Assembly: GCF_022539315.1 (NCBI RefSeq)
Contig: NC_066315.1
Span: 119,975,374 to 120,039,373, forward strand
Direction: 5' to 3'
Origin: Serinus canaria
Lineage: Eukaryota; Chordata; Aves; Passeriformes; Fringillidae
DNA length: 64,000 bases
Position numbers and translations under genes: made by a program. Positions 27,100 through 39,500 of this stretch are shown piece by piece. Positions within the stretch are counted from its first letter, which is position 1; each line of letters begins with the position of its first letter. The notes under the pieces are model-generated. The model worked only from the letters and a program-made list of their open reading frames with translations. It had not been told where the DNA came from and did no database searches.

Positions 27100-27490
27100 A
27101 TTCCTCCAGCATCAGCTTGACCAATGCCATATACAAGGTTATATCTTGCAACTCATAATTACTATTACTTTTTACATTCATGTTCAAGTGCTCAATGGGA
27201 TTTCTTACTCAATTCCCCATCCTATATGACCCCTGATCACCTAATTAGAAACCAAAATTCTCTGTGCTGACAGTGTGGCTTTGATCCCTTGTTCCTTGAT
27301 GAATAAGTGTGCAGTTAGCTGAGTCAGAATGCACTTTGTGCAGTCAGCAAGGCTTACTGCATTGTATTCTACAACTTATCACCATTTAACACTCTGCTGG
27401 CCTTCATGCTATCAGCAAACATTACCAAGAGATGATTTCATGCTTACTTCCAGGCCACTGATGAACACACTGCCTATAATGTTGAAATGT
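27100..27490 (-). mobile_element. Ancient CR1-type LINE fragment, ORF2 region
   Basis: The plus strand matches, with many changes, the reverse complement of amniote CR1 ORF2 as I remember it. The clearest parts are the words around CAGCAAACATTACCAAGAGA and TTACTTCCAGGCCACTGATG (about 27413-27463), and an upstream TTGTTCCTTGATG (near 27290). CR1 is a non-LTR retrotransposon that copies itself by target-primed reverse transcription. This copy is heavily diverged and has no open frame, so it probably predates bird radiation. Boundaries are approximate. Confidence 0.65.
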
Positions 27491-27713
27491 TTATTTCTGT
27501 ATGGTGTGGAGAAAGAGCAATACAGTCCTGTGTACTAGAAGAGATTTCTCAAGGTAACTCAGGAAGTGCTGTGTATATATAATAAAATGCCAGGTCACAT
27601 TTTCTGCCTTAGTCTCCAGGTTTTTGAGCAACTTAATGATAGCATTGAAATGAAGACATTTATATATAGACACTGCAGGCCAAGCTAGTCAATTTCTGTT
27701 TAGATTAGGTACA

Positions 27714-28187
27714 TGGACCCTACATTTTCATCCTAGTATGATGCCTTAAGTTTTAGCTTTCATATTTTTCAGATTCTGTGCTGCCTAGGTATGTAGCTCT
27801 GAGCTTCATATTAAGTATCAGTAAGTTCTCTTCACAGAGTAGGTAGACAAAACAATCCTTTTCCAGCTGGATACCAAGGACAACCTATACTAATTTCAGG
27901 CCCAAAAAAGCATAAACTACATTGGACTGAAGAGAGAAAACAGCTTCCTCACCTGAAACTGTAATTGGACAATAAACCCCATTATGCTAATAGACCAGAA
28001 CTTATATAAGAGTGAAAACTTGGGACCAGTTGTCTATTTTGTGACCATTTTGGGTCCATCTTGGGTGTAGCCCTGGCTGGGCTCTTGTGCTGCCCAAGGT
28101 GTATCCTTTAAGGCCTTTTAATAAATGCCTACTTTATTCTCTTAGCTCTGTCTAGCCTCTGTTCTAGGTCAGCCTCTCAAGGCATCA
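27714..28187 (+). mobile_element. Solo LTR of an avian endogenous retrovirus (ERVL-like), with target duplication
   Basis: This 474-bp element begins TG and ends CA and is flanked by the direct repeat GTACA (27709-27713 and 28188-28192). A TATATAAG box (about 28003-28010) lies upstream of an AATAAA signal (28120-28125), followed by a T-rich U5-like end. I recognise the 3' half as an LTR type common in songbird genomes. No viral internal genes flank it, so it is a solo LTR left by LTR-LTR recombination. The 5-bp duplication fits the ERVL/ERV1 range. It lies antisense to STAU2. The repeat can be read as 8 bp (GTACATGG), because the next three bases happen to match. Confidence 0.8.
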
Positions 28188-28475
28188 GTACATGGCATGC
28201 TCAAAATCCATGGCCTTCTCATACTTCCTTGGCAGATTGGTTTTCAGAAATACATATGAGATCAAAGTCTTGAATTATGTGCCCATGTCAGCTGAGTTCA
28301 AAAATGAGAAAAGAAAAAGGAAGGAATACTCAGCTCACACCTTTGTTATATTGTGAGAATAAAGTTGATTATTGGCAGCAATGTCAAAGCTGAAGCTGGG
28401 AGCTTTCAGTGCTATGCACCTTCTTCGTCCAGCATACCATATTCTGCTGAACTGAAATATTTGAAAGCATCCAAT

Positions 28476-29015
28476 ATTAGTGGTGCATTTAATCTGACTG
28501 GTATCTAAGCCTCATCCAGCTTCTCACTCCCTCTCCCCACACTGGGCTGGGGGAGAGAATTGGAGCAGCAAAAGTGAAAAAAACCCTCATGGGTTGATAA
28601 AGACCATTTAATAAGTGAAGGAAAAGGAGGTAGAACCACGTGATGTAAAGGCAATCCCTCACCACCTCACACCAGCAGAACAAGGCTCAGCCACTTTCCA
28701 AGTGCTGGTTATCTTGGAAGGACTCTCCCCCTGCTTTATTGCTGAACATAAAGGAATGAAGAGCACGGAATATCTCCTTGGCCAGGCAGGGTCAGCTGTC
28801 CCAGCTCTGTCCCCTGCCAAACTCTTGCCCAATCCAAACTGCTTGCACTGAGGTAGATTGTGATAGAAAAGGCCTTTACTCTATGCAAGCACCATTCATT
28901 GAGCTGTGCTAAACAGAGGTGTGTTACCAACACTGGTTTTGTCACAAATCACAGATGCAGCCTCACACAGGATCCTAGGAAGAAAATTAACTCCATTCCA
29001 GCCAGACCCAGTACA
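28476..29015 (-). mobile_element. Solo LTR of a second avian endogenous retrovirus family, minus strand
   Basis: Read on the minus strand, the element starts TGTACTGGGTCTGGCTGGAA and continues GTTAATTTTCTTCC, the start of a very common avian LTR as I remember it. Further matches are the AAGGCCTTTTCTATC region, a GGACAGAGCTGGGACAGCTG segment and an ATTAAA signal (28612-28607), then CAACCCATGAGGG and a CTCTCCCCCAGCCC stretch. The TATA region (28733-28740) has lost bases relative to the expected ATATAAAGC. The left edge (28476-28481) is degraded and no clean target duplication is seen. No internal viral genes are present. It runs in the same direction as STAU2. Confidence 0.8.
28607..28612 (-). 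promoter_or_regulatory. LTR poly(A) signal ATTAAA
   Basis: Minus-strand ATTAAA at the position where this LTR family carries its polyadenylation hexamer. It is in sense orientation to STAU2, so it could in principle act inside the intron. Confidence 0.5.
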
Positions 29016-32000
29016 CTACTGGACAACAAGGGAGTGATCACAGGTGCTGAATTCAGATTACAAAAGCAAGTGGTCAGGTTGTTTACAGCTCTGCTCTAGC
29101 CCAATTTGGGGTTTACTTTATTTGGGCATATAGTATATACATATAAATTTAGGATATAAAGTTGAAAATAGCTTTATAACCTAAATTCAACAGCAATGCC
29201 CACATCCTTTAAGCAATACTGTATTTCTTTCATGAAAATAAAAGCTATACATATTATAAATGATAGAATTCTTTCCACATAGGGCAAAGGCTGTTTTTAT
29301 AAGATGAGCTATGCTTCACTGAAGTTGTACTGCCTTTTTTAAATATAGATCTTTACACAAATCTCATTTGTCTTTATTGCCTTGCAGTCTTAAGCTTTGT
29401 GCTCTGCCTTCTTCAGTATTTCAAAATCAATTTTTTCAAAGTATTAATGTTATGAAGAGTTGGTGGCACAGTTTACACTAAAAGAGATGGCTCAAAACAT
29501 TCAAATTGCTTGTAATTATTTGGAGTGGCCTCACTTAGATGTAAAAACAATTACTATGCTTATATCTTGCTCTTTTGTTGGCTTACCAGCTCATTTTAAT
29601 TTTTGAAACTCATATACTCACATGCTACTCACTGAATAGTAACAGCCTGCACTGTCTCAATGACAGGATATTAAATACCCTGCACTCTGCTTCCATTTAG
29701 TGTAGAAAGGAATCTAGGTCTGCTGCATCCAGAAATGGAATTAAGTTATCACAGAATATTGATTTCAACACTGAGAAATGATGTGTCTTTGATGAAAAAT
29801 TTAAATTTGAAATAAAGTTAAAGTAAAAATAAGATAGAATGTTATCTGGTAATTTCAAAGAGTATTAGAAATATGAGACAAAATTAAGAACTGAAAATTC
29901 AGGTTTCTGCATCATCCTCACTCAACCCTGATGTTATTACTTGCCAAAATAACTTGGGTTTGTTCCCATAGTTTAGCTAAAAGTTTATTTGTTGATATAT
30001 GATCTCACAAAAAAATCTTTCTCTCAGTTGGGATGGGAAAACAGCTTAGACATCCAGCCCTTCCTCTGGAAAGGTTTTGTAAAGACTCCATTGCTCTGGT
30101 CAGACTTTTGTGTCTGGGCTCATAATCTGGGAAGAGCAAAGCCATGAATCCCCCAAAGTTATTATTTTATATAAAGTGACCTGTTCTCAGGCTGTTATTT
30201 CAACCAGGGAGGTTGGCAAGAGAGATGAGGGTAATACCTACCTATAGTATTATAGGCTCTTCCCACTAAGCTCCTGAAAGCTGAAACACTGTGGATTTTC
30301 TATCTTATAAATATCCAGTTAAAGAAGAAAAAAGAATCAGATCATGCAATAATTTATGTGATAATGGGATCCCATTTCAAGCAGAAACTTTTTATGTACC
30401 ATTGCCTGAAGCCTTTTCTAGAATTATTTCTTGCAGAGTTCAGATTGTTGAACAACTGGGTTTGAAGTTTGGAGGAGGAAGATTTGGATACAATGGAATT
30501 ATCTGAGAAGTGAACACCAGCAAGGAGAACAACCACAGAGTTTCATCACTCTTCAGGACCAGACCCAGCATATTTCACTCACCTTGGTGAGTCCTCCCTT
30601 GCCTACCTTACAGGGATGATATCCCAGGAAAGTCAGGGTGCAAAGAAGGCAGGAGGGAAGGCTGCCAGGCACCTGCTTCTTGTCCCTGTAAGAGGCTGAG
30701 AAAGACAGAGTACCTGCCTCAGGAGCTCAAAAGTGATTTTCTAAATAGTGAACTCAAATATTTTTGCCAGTAGTTACATCAAATGGGTCAGAAAATTGGA
30801 GAAAGAAGGTTGGCAGACATTTTATTAATCTGACTGTACAGATTAGGAACCCCATTCTTCTGAAGTTTGTTCTTTTCTAGACCTGCCAGAAAGAGGATAT
30901 TGTGAATCTAAGGTTTCCACACACAGAAGAAACATCAAGTCACATTACAAATATTCAGGGAAAGGAGCTGTGGTTTATGAAAAACCATATTCAATTCTCA
31001 TTATTTGTTATCAACAGCATCCATCCTCAGTGAAAAAATTCTAATTTCTTTACTGTGTAAAGCTTGAAGGAAGTACACAGGATGATTTTGAAAAGTGGAT
31101 TTGTTTTCTTCCATTTAATAATAAATCTGGTTTTCTATTTTTTTCCCCCGAGGAAAGGAACACTGCTTTTTTACCTTCTCTTGAAATATTTTTTTCTCTC
31201 TAGTTCTGATGAAACTTCACTACTTCTGATGAAGGAGGAAGTGGAGATGCCAACATTTGATGCTGATTCAGAGGCACCCACCACATGCTATAAAAGCTGC
31301 TGCCTGAAAGGGATTATGTGTTCCTTGAACTATTATATGCTTAAGGAGATATGAATAAACTTCCAAATTCCAAAATGATTGAAAAAATAGAAATACACCC
31401 ACAGAAAAGAAAAAAAAAAGGAGAACCAAAAAGGAACTAGAAGAAATGGAATCAATTCATGACAAATTTTGCCAACACATTTCATATGAATAAGATGTCA
31501 GATGTCCTGGAGTTATTTCTACAACTAGTCTACAAACAAGAACTGTCAGTACAAGAAAAAATGGGTTGCATCTGCTTTTTCTTTACTTCTAGAATATTTA
31601 CAAACCTGTGGCAAAGAATAATCCAAAAATTGTTAGGTAGATGATACAATGAGAAATCAGAAGACTATTTGTTCTGCTACAATTTTGAGCAGCATTGAGG
31701 CTGACTAAGTCATACTAGACACTTCACAGAGCATACATAAGTCCTTTGACCTCATCCTCTAGATCCTCCATCAGAGAATGAAAAGCATCTAAAAAGGGAC
31801 CAATTTTTCAGAGCTTTCTTAGTCAGACATTGTCTCTTACATGGGCATGATGGTCACTTTCCACTGAGGCTATTTTCATCATCATTACTCTCAATCAGCT
31901 CCTTAAAATACAATAAATAACTTCAGGTCACCATGCTGGTTTTGGTAATTACAAATTATTATCTACTTCTTGGTCTGAAAGTTCAGACAGGAGAAAAAGC

Positions 32001-32742
32001 TACACCCTTAATTTCACTAGTCCTTGCCATTTATCAGAGGATTTTTTTTAATCAGCAAAGAATCAGAGTGGGCTGAAAATCTGAATGCAACAATCCAGGA
32101 ATTACTGAACCAAGCTATTTCATAATATCTTGCAGTTCAGTTTCAGTATAACCCTAAGCTTTATTGCATTCTTTTCTTCTCTTTAGAAGCAAATTTGCCT
32201 TAGGCATACTATTTTTGACAGTCTAGAATACATCCTCCATAAACCTAAATTCATATGGTAAGCTCTTATTCTTAAATCCAATCTTATCCTTATTTTGGGA
32301 GAAAAACTAAAGATAAGGATCAGTTTCTACACTTGCCCTTAGCTGCTTCAGAAAAAGGAATGCAAACTGACAAAGCGTCTTTATTTCGACTTATTATTCC
32401 AATTACTTATCTGCAGTTTGGATCATGATTGCTTCTATTTATACTGGGAGCCTACACATTGCACTATTTCTGCATGACTGCTTGTCAAACAAACACCTCA
32501 GACAACGATAAACAGCTCTGTTTGATAATTAGAAATTCAGAATTTTTCAGGGGAAACAAGTGAATATTTTTTAAATAGAAGGTGACTGAGCTGCGAATTG
32601 GGGCTGTATGCCTCAAATTTAGTAACTGAGACAGCTAGAAGTAAAAAAAAAAGTCTTAAAATAAAGATCAGGGCTCACAGTACATGAAGCAAACTTTTAG
32701 TAATAAAACATATCTACACACATGAAATATTCAAAGTTCGTA

Positions 32743-32760
32743 ACATGCTATGTAGCATGT
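32743..32760. repeat. 18-bp near-perfect palindrome
   Basis: ACATGCTA and TAGCATGT arms (8 bp each) around a TG centre. Confidence 0.85.
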
Positions 32761-33059
32761 GGCTCTCTGTAGACTTACATGAAAAATACTTCAGGTGATC
32801 TGGTTCTGACTAAAAAGTTGCTCAAAATTAGCATTAAATGAATGGGGCTTTTTACTTAAGGAGTACAAAAAAAATGCATATCAATAGTTCTGCCTCTGTT
32901 TTGAAAGGCTATAGGAAATGGAATTAATATGTAATACCAGTTTTAATTTACTAAAAAGCCATTATTTTAGGTCTTGTTATAAAGACTTTACACATGGCAC
33001 AGACAAGAAAACAAAACCTGAACAATATTGTATGTTAGGAAATGATGTAATTAAGTCAA

Positions 33060-33480
33060 AGTGACGGTCATGTTTCTATCTGAAAATTAGGGCACCTAAG
33101 GGGGAGCATTGACACAAACTGGTTTTAGCCTTCTAAGAACCTGAGGTGGCAGTGACATGCCCTATGGGTCTGGCTCTCAGGACACTCTCCATGACAAGTT
33201 TTCTCCTTCACACACTGTGGAGCAAAGTAGCACTAAAGAATTACTTGAGAGAAAGTCTGTCAGCCCCTATAAATTTGGGCCGAAAGGCATGGGCGATTTT
33301 GAGGGAGCAGTACTTGATTTCCTTCCAAGGAAGTTAACATAATGCAGTCCACTTGTTAAGAGCCTGCTGTGGCAAGGTGTTGAGAGCTCTCTGGTTCAAT
33401 GGGCCGTAGTCAGCGTGGGATGCTGAGCACATTTCAAGTTGCTCCCTGAATCATACAGGCATCCAATATGCTCACAACTG
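33060..33480. promoter_or_regulatory. Candidate conserved non-coding block E
   Basis: Richer, more complex sequence than its surroundings, including AAATTTGGGCCGAAAGGCAT (about 33270) and AATGGGCCGTAGTCAGCGTG (about 33398), with isolated CpGs kept in a CpG-poor region. Two overlapping plus-strand frames (33146-33342) do not resemble known proteins. Retained CpGs and lack of repeats suggest constraint, but this is inference. Confidence 0.33.
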
Positions 33481-35710
33481 TTCTAGCAGTCACCCTAGAG
33501 ATTTGCACATAACCCACGGACACAAAAAAAAAGAAGGTTGAAGCATATGGCAAGATTTTAAATTTCTCTGAAAGACATCAGAGAACTTTACATGCAATCA
33601 CAAAATATTACACATTCAAATGCTTCAAAGCTGTTTGTAAAAGATCACTGTCATACTGTGGGATTGATTCTTCTGTTATTCTGCTTTTTCTTCAGTAAGC
33701 CCCTACTGAGAATTTGAGAGTTCATTGGTTTTTATGCAGTAGTATTTATCGAAAGGTACCAGCAAACACAAAGCTGTAATTAGACAGATGCCAGCATAAC
33801 TTCTTTAGATGCTAAGGCATGTTTATGTATATAAATCCAAACGTTTGCAGGTTCAGATTTGTCCTGTCATCTACCCAGGATGTTTGCTCCAGCTGAGAAG
33901 TTTCAGAGGGGTGCACATTCCCAGACAGGTGATATCTGCAAAATGCTGCTCTTGCTCTCAGTCCCTTGCTCCCCCATTCATCTTGTGTAAGCTACAAATG
34001 CTGAATATGCTATCTAATCCTAGAAGGTCCTTCTAAAACTAACTTACTGCCAGTTTTGGCCAGACAGCTGCTTTATCTTCCCCTATATTCAGGGCTCAGA
34101 GTCGCACCCCCTTTCACTGACAAGAAGCAAGTTGCCTTACGCTTCTAATCTTTGAGATTGTCACAACAATTCAGTGTGGCACATTGACAATACAGCTAAA
34201 CTCAGACCTTCTGCTCCAAATGCCAATGTCCCTTACACTTTAGATAAAGGAAAACCTTTGCTAAATCCTTACCACAGCCATGGTTATGGTGATTTTTTTT
34301 GGTGCCAATATTTGTTTAAGCAGTTACTCCCTCCTTCTCTCTCCACTCCTCCCATCACCATTCCAGCCCTTGTGTTGCCCCATTAATTATGCTGCTACAA
34401 TTGTCTTTCAGGACATGCCAATGATCAGCATACAATTAATTTGGCAGGAAAAATGAAATCTTGTTTAATGCTGGTCAGTTTTCCCATCTCATTCTTCCTC
34501 CAGGCCTGAAGTGTGGCACCAAGAGAAGGGGTGGCGTGTCAAGCATACACATCAGTTTCACCACTAACAGATGGTCTGTGCAGCCATGCCCAATGAACTA
34601 CATTAGAAACATGATTCACTGGGAAAGTTAATTCAGTTACACAAGCTGACTCACCACAGGTTTATTGTGGAATAGTGCAATTATGCTACCCTCTACAGAA
34701 TACCAAGGCTAGTTTGGCGAGAAAGCTAAGCTGACCTAACACTGGGTCACTGCTAAAATTGGCTGTCCAGTCTCTCCTCTCTCAGGCCATGAAGGTGCTC
34801 CTGACTTTCACCAAATCACAGGCACCTGACTGACCCCCCAATGGGAGCTGTAATTCTATTAATGTATTTTTTGGGGGTTCATTTTTTTTTCTCAGTCTAG
34901 AACTCTAAACCAAGTCACCATGGGGACAAGTGCCATGCAAAGGAGACAGGGCAGTCATGCAGTTGGGAATGAGATGACAGGAAAGGAATGAGACTGGCTC
35001 TTGGGGTAGCAGTGAGCAATTAAGCTGGTTTAGATTTAGGGTCAAACTACATAATGACTAAAGAAAACACAAATAAGTCCTACCTATCTGTCAGTCTCCA
35101 GTCAGCACAAAAGGGCAAGAAGGTTCATTTTCCTGGCTTAACATGGTGGCATGTGTTAGAACCAGGCAAAGAAAGTGGATTAATTTCTGCTGAAACAAGA
35201 GTTTTGGGAGGATAACAGGCATGGCTCATTAGCTCCACTAGGGGTACGGGAGGGGAAGGTGGCTTTTCCCCCAAGGGCTTAGGTAAACACAGAACTTTAC
35301 AGGAAAGTGCTTTAAGCAGCCAAGCTTGAGAGGAAATATCAGACTAATCTTTGCATCTTAGCTGTTCTTACAACTAATAGCAGAGATACACTCTATGGAA
35401 ATAACAAGATTGATTATGCTTATTCTCTATCTCATGCAGGTTATCATTTTTAATAGCCTTTTACTGATTCTTTAGTAGAAGGTTTCTGAAATGCAGCTTC
35501 ACTCAGCTGGTGATTTGACAACATGGAGACTTCAGCATTAATGCCAGCCATGGAGTAAGAAAGGTTAGTTTGGCATCCCACTTGGCCTGAGATTTCCTAC
35601 TTCTTATATATGCCTGTGCATTAAATGAGAGAAGCTAGGCTATACAGGTGAAGAAGGTCTTGTTAGAAAAAATTATGGTGCTTGGAAGTATGTCCTTCTA
35701 CTCTGAATAC

Positions 35711-35807
35711 CTGGATCTAGTGGAAGGTGTCCCTGCCCATGGCAGGGGGAGTAGAACTAGACAATCTTTAAGGTTCCTTTTAACACCCAAAATTTTATGG
35801 TTCTATG
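35711..35807 (+). mobile_element. CR1 LINE 3' end, short 5'-truncated copy
   Basis: It contains the avian CR1 3'-tail words GGATCTAGTGGAAGGTGTCC and CCTGCCCATGGCAGGGG, followed by GGTTCCTTTTAACACCC. It ends in two copies of the CR1 terminal octamer (ATTTTATG, GTTCTATG at 35792-35807). Strong 5' truncation is typical of CR1 insertion. It lies opposite to STAU2. Confidence 0.92.
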
Positions 35808-37099
35808 CATACAGACACAGGAACAACATCAACAAAAAATAATCATAGTAAAATGAGAAGATTATTTCTCCCTCTCTCCCCCTGCCCACAGCACAATGTC
35901 ATCTGTGAGAAGAAAGACCTAGATTTCATTTTCTACTCTTTAGATTTTTTTGTCTTTTTTTTTATATAAAGTTTTGTTTTATAAAAATATGAAGAGTTAC
36001 ATGTAATTTTTAGGTGTATTTGTAATTAAGCTACTATTAGTTAATATGATAGAAGCTTATTGGTTATACTATGAGCCACAGGCCCATAGCCCATGTCTTA
36101 CATTTAATCAGAACATTGGACATTTTTATTAGCACCTATTTTTAAATAGTAGCTCTTTGACTGGTTCTAACACTAAATACCTCTTTCAAGTCAAAAGATC
36201 CAATGAATTTAGCTCCAGTCTATACCAGCTTCACAGAATGTGGCAGCAACTTGGGCTGTGGGTGACAGTCTGCACAGGCAGGGCTACCTCTATGGACATA
36301 TGCCACCAAACTTGATGAATATAACCCATATTCATATCTCAGGTCATTGAGAGCCTGAGCAGACCTCAGCATGACAGGTGAGCAATTTGTTTAGCTTTTG
36401 TACCTTGAATAAAGGTTTAGCAATAAACTGACCACCCCAGTTAGCAGCTTACAGCACTGCAAGTGGACTTGAAGCCAAGTGCTTCTTCACTGGTGACATG
36501 TTTTCTCACAAAGTCTGTCAAGCCAGTTTTCCTTTTAATTTCTCTAACTGAAGGTCTGGGGATAAACCACGGCCATTTTAAAGGAGATGAAACTGTGACT
36601 TCTCTGTTATGGAATCCAGCCCTTCAAAGTTCAGACAGAAATTCCAGGTTGTTTTGTTATCCAGTATTGCTTATTCACCTGTTACCAGCCCCACAATGTT
36701 TCCATTCAACAGGGAAAAACTTGCTTGATTCCTACCTCTCAACAAACAGAAATTAACTGACTTGCTTGCAACCATGCATGAAGACATTAGACCCAGCTGC
36801 TGTACATCTATAGCAGGCCTTGAGTTAAGATTAAAGCAGTGTACGGTGCCAAGTAAATTGACCTAAGCAGCAGTTTTCTCTGGAAAGAATACTGAGCAGC
36901 ACTGTAATATACCTCCTCTAATTTTCTTGTGTCAGCACTAAAGATAACATTAGGTATTTGCTTCACATCATTTACAAGGGAAAAAAAGCTTGCATGGGAA
37001 AGTGTAGCAAGGAGCTGAAGCAGTAAGGGGAAAAGCCTGGTGAAATGCAGGTTTGTGGGAAGGAATCTGGGACAGAAATAGGGAAGGGCATTAAAGCCT

Positions 37100-37545
37100 T
37101 CCCTTTGGCATTCGCTGTCTCCAGAGCTGCCCCACTCTGTAATGCTCAGGCTTAAAGAGAAATGCCTGCACAAAGCAACTCAGGACAGGTTCCTGCTCCA
37201 CTTGAGCTACCTCAAGGTGCAGGTTTCACCCTGTTCCCCAGGCAGGCACAGCCCCAGCAGCAGAAACCCCCGGGTCTCAGCCAGAGCCTGGGTTTCTACG
37301 CGGTGCCTGCAGCTGCGATGGCACTGCCGGCAGGGATTACTAATTCTGGCAGCGTGGGACTGCAGTGCTGACACCTGCCCACCCAGCCCCAAACCTGCAG
37401 CTTCCTTCACAGGCCCCCCTGCAGACATCACATTGGAACAGCTGTCAATCACCCGTGCCCCAGGACAGATCCGTGCAGCTGACCTGCAAGTGAAATATTT
37501 CCCCCCACTAATCCCTGAGAGCCACCAAGGGCTCCCTTAAACAAC
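37100..37545. other. GC-rich patch with overlapping open frames, function unknown
   Basis: Base composition is clearly richer in G+C than the flanks, with a few CpGs (near 37270, 37300 and 37315). Open frames overlap on both strands (plus 37142-37540 and 37162-37371, minus 37207-37452). The predicted peptides are Pro/Ser/Gln/Ala-rich and unlike any family I know, as expected when GC-rich DNA simply lacks stops. It could be a small CpG-poor regulatory patch, an unrecognised old repeat or a lineage-specific exon. I do not call it a gene. Confidence 0.4.
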
Positions 37546-39379
37546 TTAAGATGTCACTATGTCAAACAAAAATGGTACTAATTTCTGGTTATGAAGTGAA
37601 AGTTAAGTTTTGTTTCCCAGTAATTACTTATATCAAAGGAGAAGAAGACCGAATCAGTGACCTGTTCTTTGCTCTTGGCTTTCTTTGAGCCCACTGATCC
37701 TTGGGACAGCAACAGCCATAGGAATCACAGCTTCCTAGGGCCTGGCATCTCCACAGTCTAGCCAGTGTGTTATGGTACTGAGCTTGAAGTTATGCCCTAG
37801 TGAACAAAGAGCAGCAAGAAAGCTGAGCAGTGAACAGCCAAAGGCACCAGGGATCAAAGGATACTCCTTCTACTGACTTTGGTGGGGTGATAACAGGACA
37901 GGCCAAATACATCTGATAAATTTGGTCTGGAGATGGTATCATCAGTGGGGACTTCTTAACCTACACTGAAGGCAGAAACCCAGACCAAAACATGAGCTTG
38001 GAAGTGTGTTAATATTTAGCTATTCATAGCCCAGCTGATCTGGCAAGCCATGTACTTGTTCCCTCTGCCAATAAAACTATAAGGGTCTAGATACTTGGGG
38101 TTACATATGAGAGAGAAATCCTAATGAATTCAATATGGCACCTTCATGTTGCTTATTTTATATGGCTACTCAAATACTTACATTTTAAAAACATAAATGT
38201 ATTCCTTCTGTGGAGACAAAAATATGGCTATTGGCCCTCTGTTGAAAAACAGCTTATGTGGCAATTTTTAGCTAGATTTGGTTTAAAAATGAACTATGCA
38301 CACATAAAAAATATCTATTTTTCTAACGAGAGACTTTCAAAGAGCCTTTTGAAAATTAGCTATGCATTGGAGCCAAATATTTCACAAAAATAACTTGGAA
38401 ACAATACACTGGCATTTTTTCTTGGATTACTCTCAAACAGAGGCTTCTGACTATAATAGTATGCAGCACTTGCATGATATGGACAATTGCCTTGGGACTG
38501 AGAAATCAATTCTGCAAAGCACTAAAAATGCTGAAGATCAGCACTTTGTGGGATACCACCAATTCTTTCTGGGACTAGTTAGTTGCTGAGACATTCAAAC
38601 TGACTTAGTGCTACTGATGTATTTCAAATGTTAAACAGAATCTGAAAGACTTAATACTACTTTAGCAAATGGTTTTTCCTTCAAGCACCTACAGATAAAT
38701 CCTTTAAAGTCTCTTCTGCAAAAGACCAACATTTGTGCATATATACTTCAAGGAAAGCTGTGGATTAATGCTGTTGGTCAAGATAAATGCAACATTCAAA
38801 ACTGTGTTTTACTGGAAATGGTTAAATATATTGCTTGGGGATGGATGAATTACTTTTATAGAGAAAACACTTATGAAAAAATAACCAGGTAGATATTTGT
38901 GGCTTAAGAAGATCTAATGGCAAATAGAGGATCTATTTTTTAAAGCATGTATGGACTACAGTAATTTTAGTGTCTTGGATTGTTCAACTATTCAGAAGAA
39001 TTTTACCACCAGTTTCTCCTATTCAGCTGCAACACTTCTCAAACAAGCTAATACTTACAGATTAAAGTGGTGTTCTAGATAAGTAACTGGAATGCAAAAA
39101 TTTTATGATGAAGATTTAGAGAAGTATTAACATAAGTAGCTGTGCCAGGGCTGATTGACTTTCAAATACCTACCCATACCTTGATTTTTCAGAAAATATT
39201 TGCTTGGCTCTTAAAAATCCATTTCCCTGATGATTTTTTCTAAAGTAAAGCCTCTCTAATCACAAGTCACTTGAAAATTTATTCTTTCTTCCCACTAATG
39301 CATTTTGATAACTACACTTTTTACACTTCTAACTATCAATAGTGAAAGAGTGAAGAGAGAGTTTCTAAAAGTGAAACTT

Positions 39380-39500
39380 GTCAGCAAATAAGTCATTAGT
39401 ATGCCACCTAAATAGCTTCAGTCTTGGCATGCTAAATAGTCATGCTCTGATAAGATTTTGGCATGACCCTTTAATTATTCTGTGCATAAAACACAAAAAA
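39380..39500. promoter_or_regulatory. Candidate conserved non-coding block F
   Basis: Non-repetitive sequence with repeated GCATG/CATGC-type and TAATTA-like words (GTATGCCACC, TTGGCATGCTAAATAG, TTTGGCATGACCC). Low confidence; conservation was not tested. Confidence 0.22.

Larger units (their letters stand above)
29016..35710 (-). other. STAU2: STAU2 large intron, second part
   Basis: Non-coding intronic sequence, mostly AT-rich with short homopolymers. I recognise no exon, RNA gene or further mobile element. A conserved-looking block lies at about 33060-33480 and a short palindrome at 32743-32760. Open frames such as 31064-31354 and 34174-34386 lack domains and are treated as chance. Confidence 0.6.
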
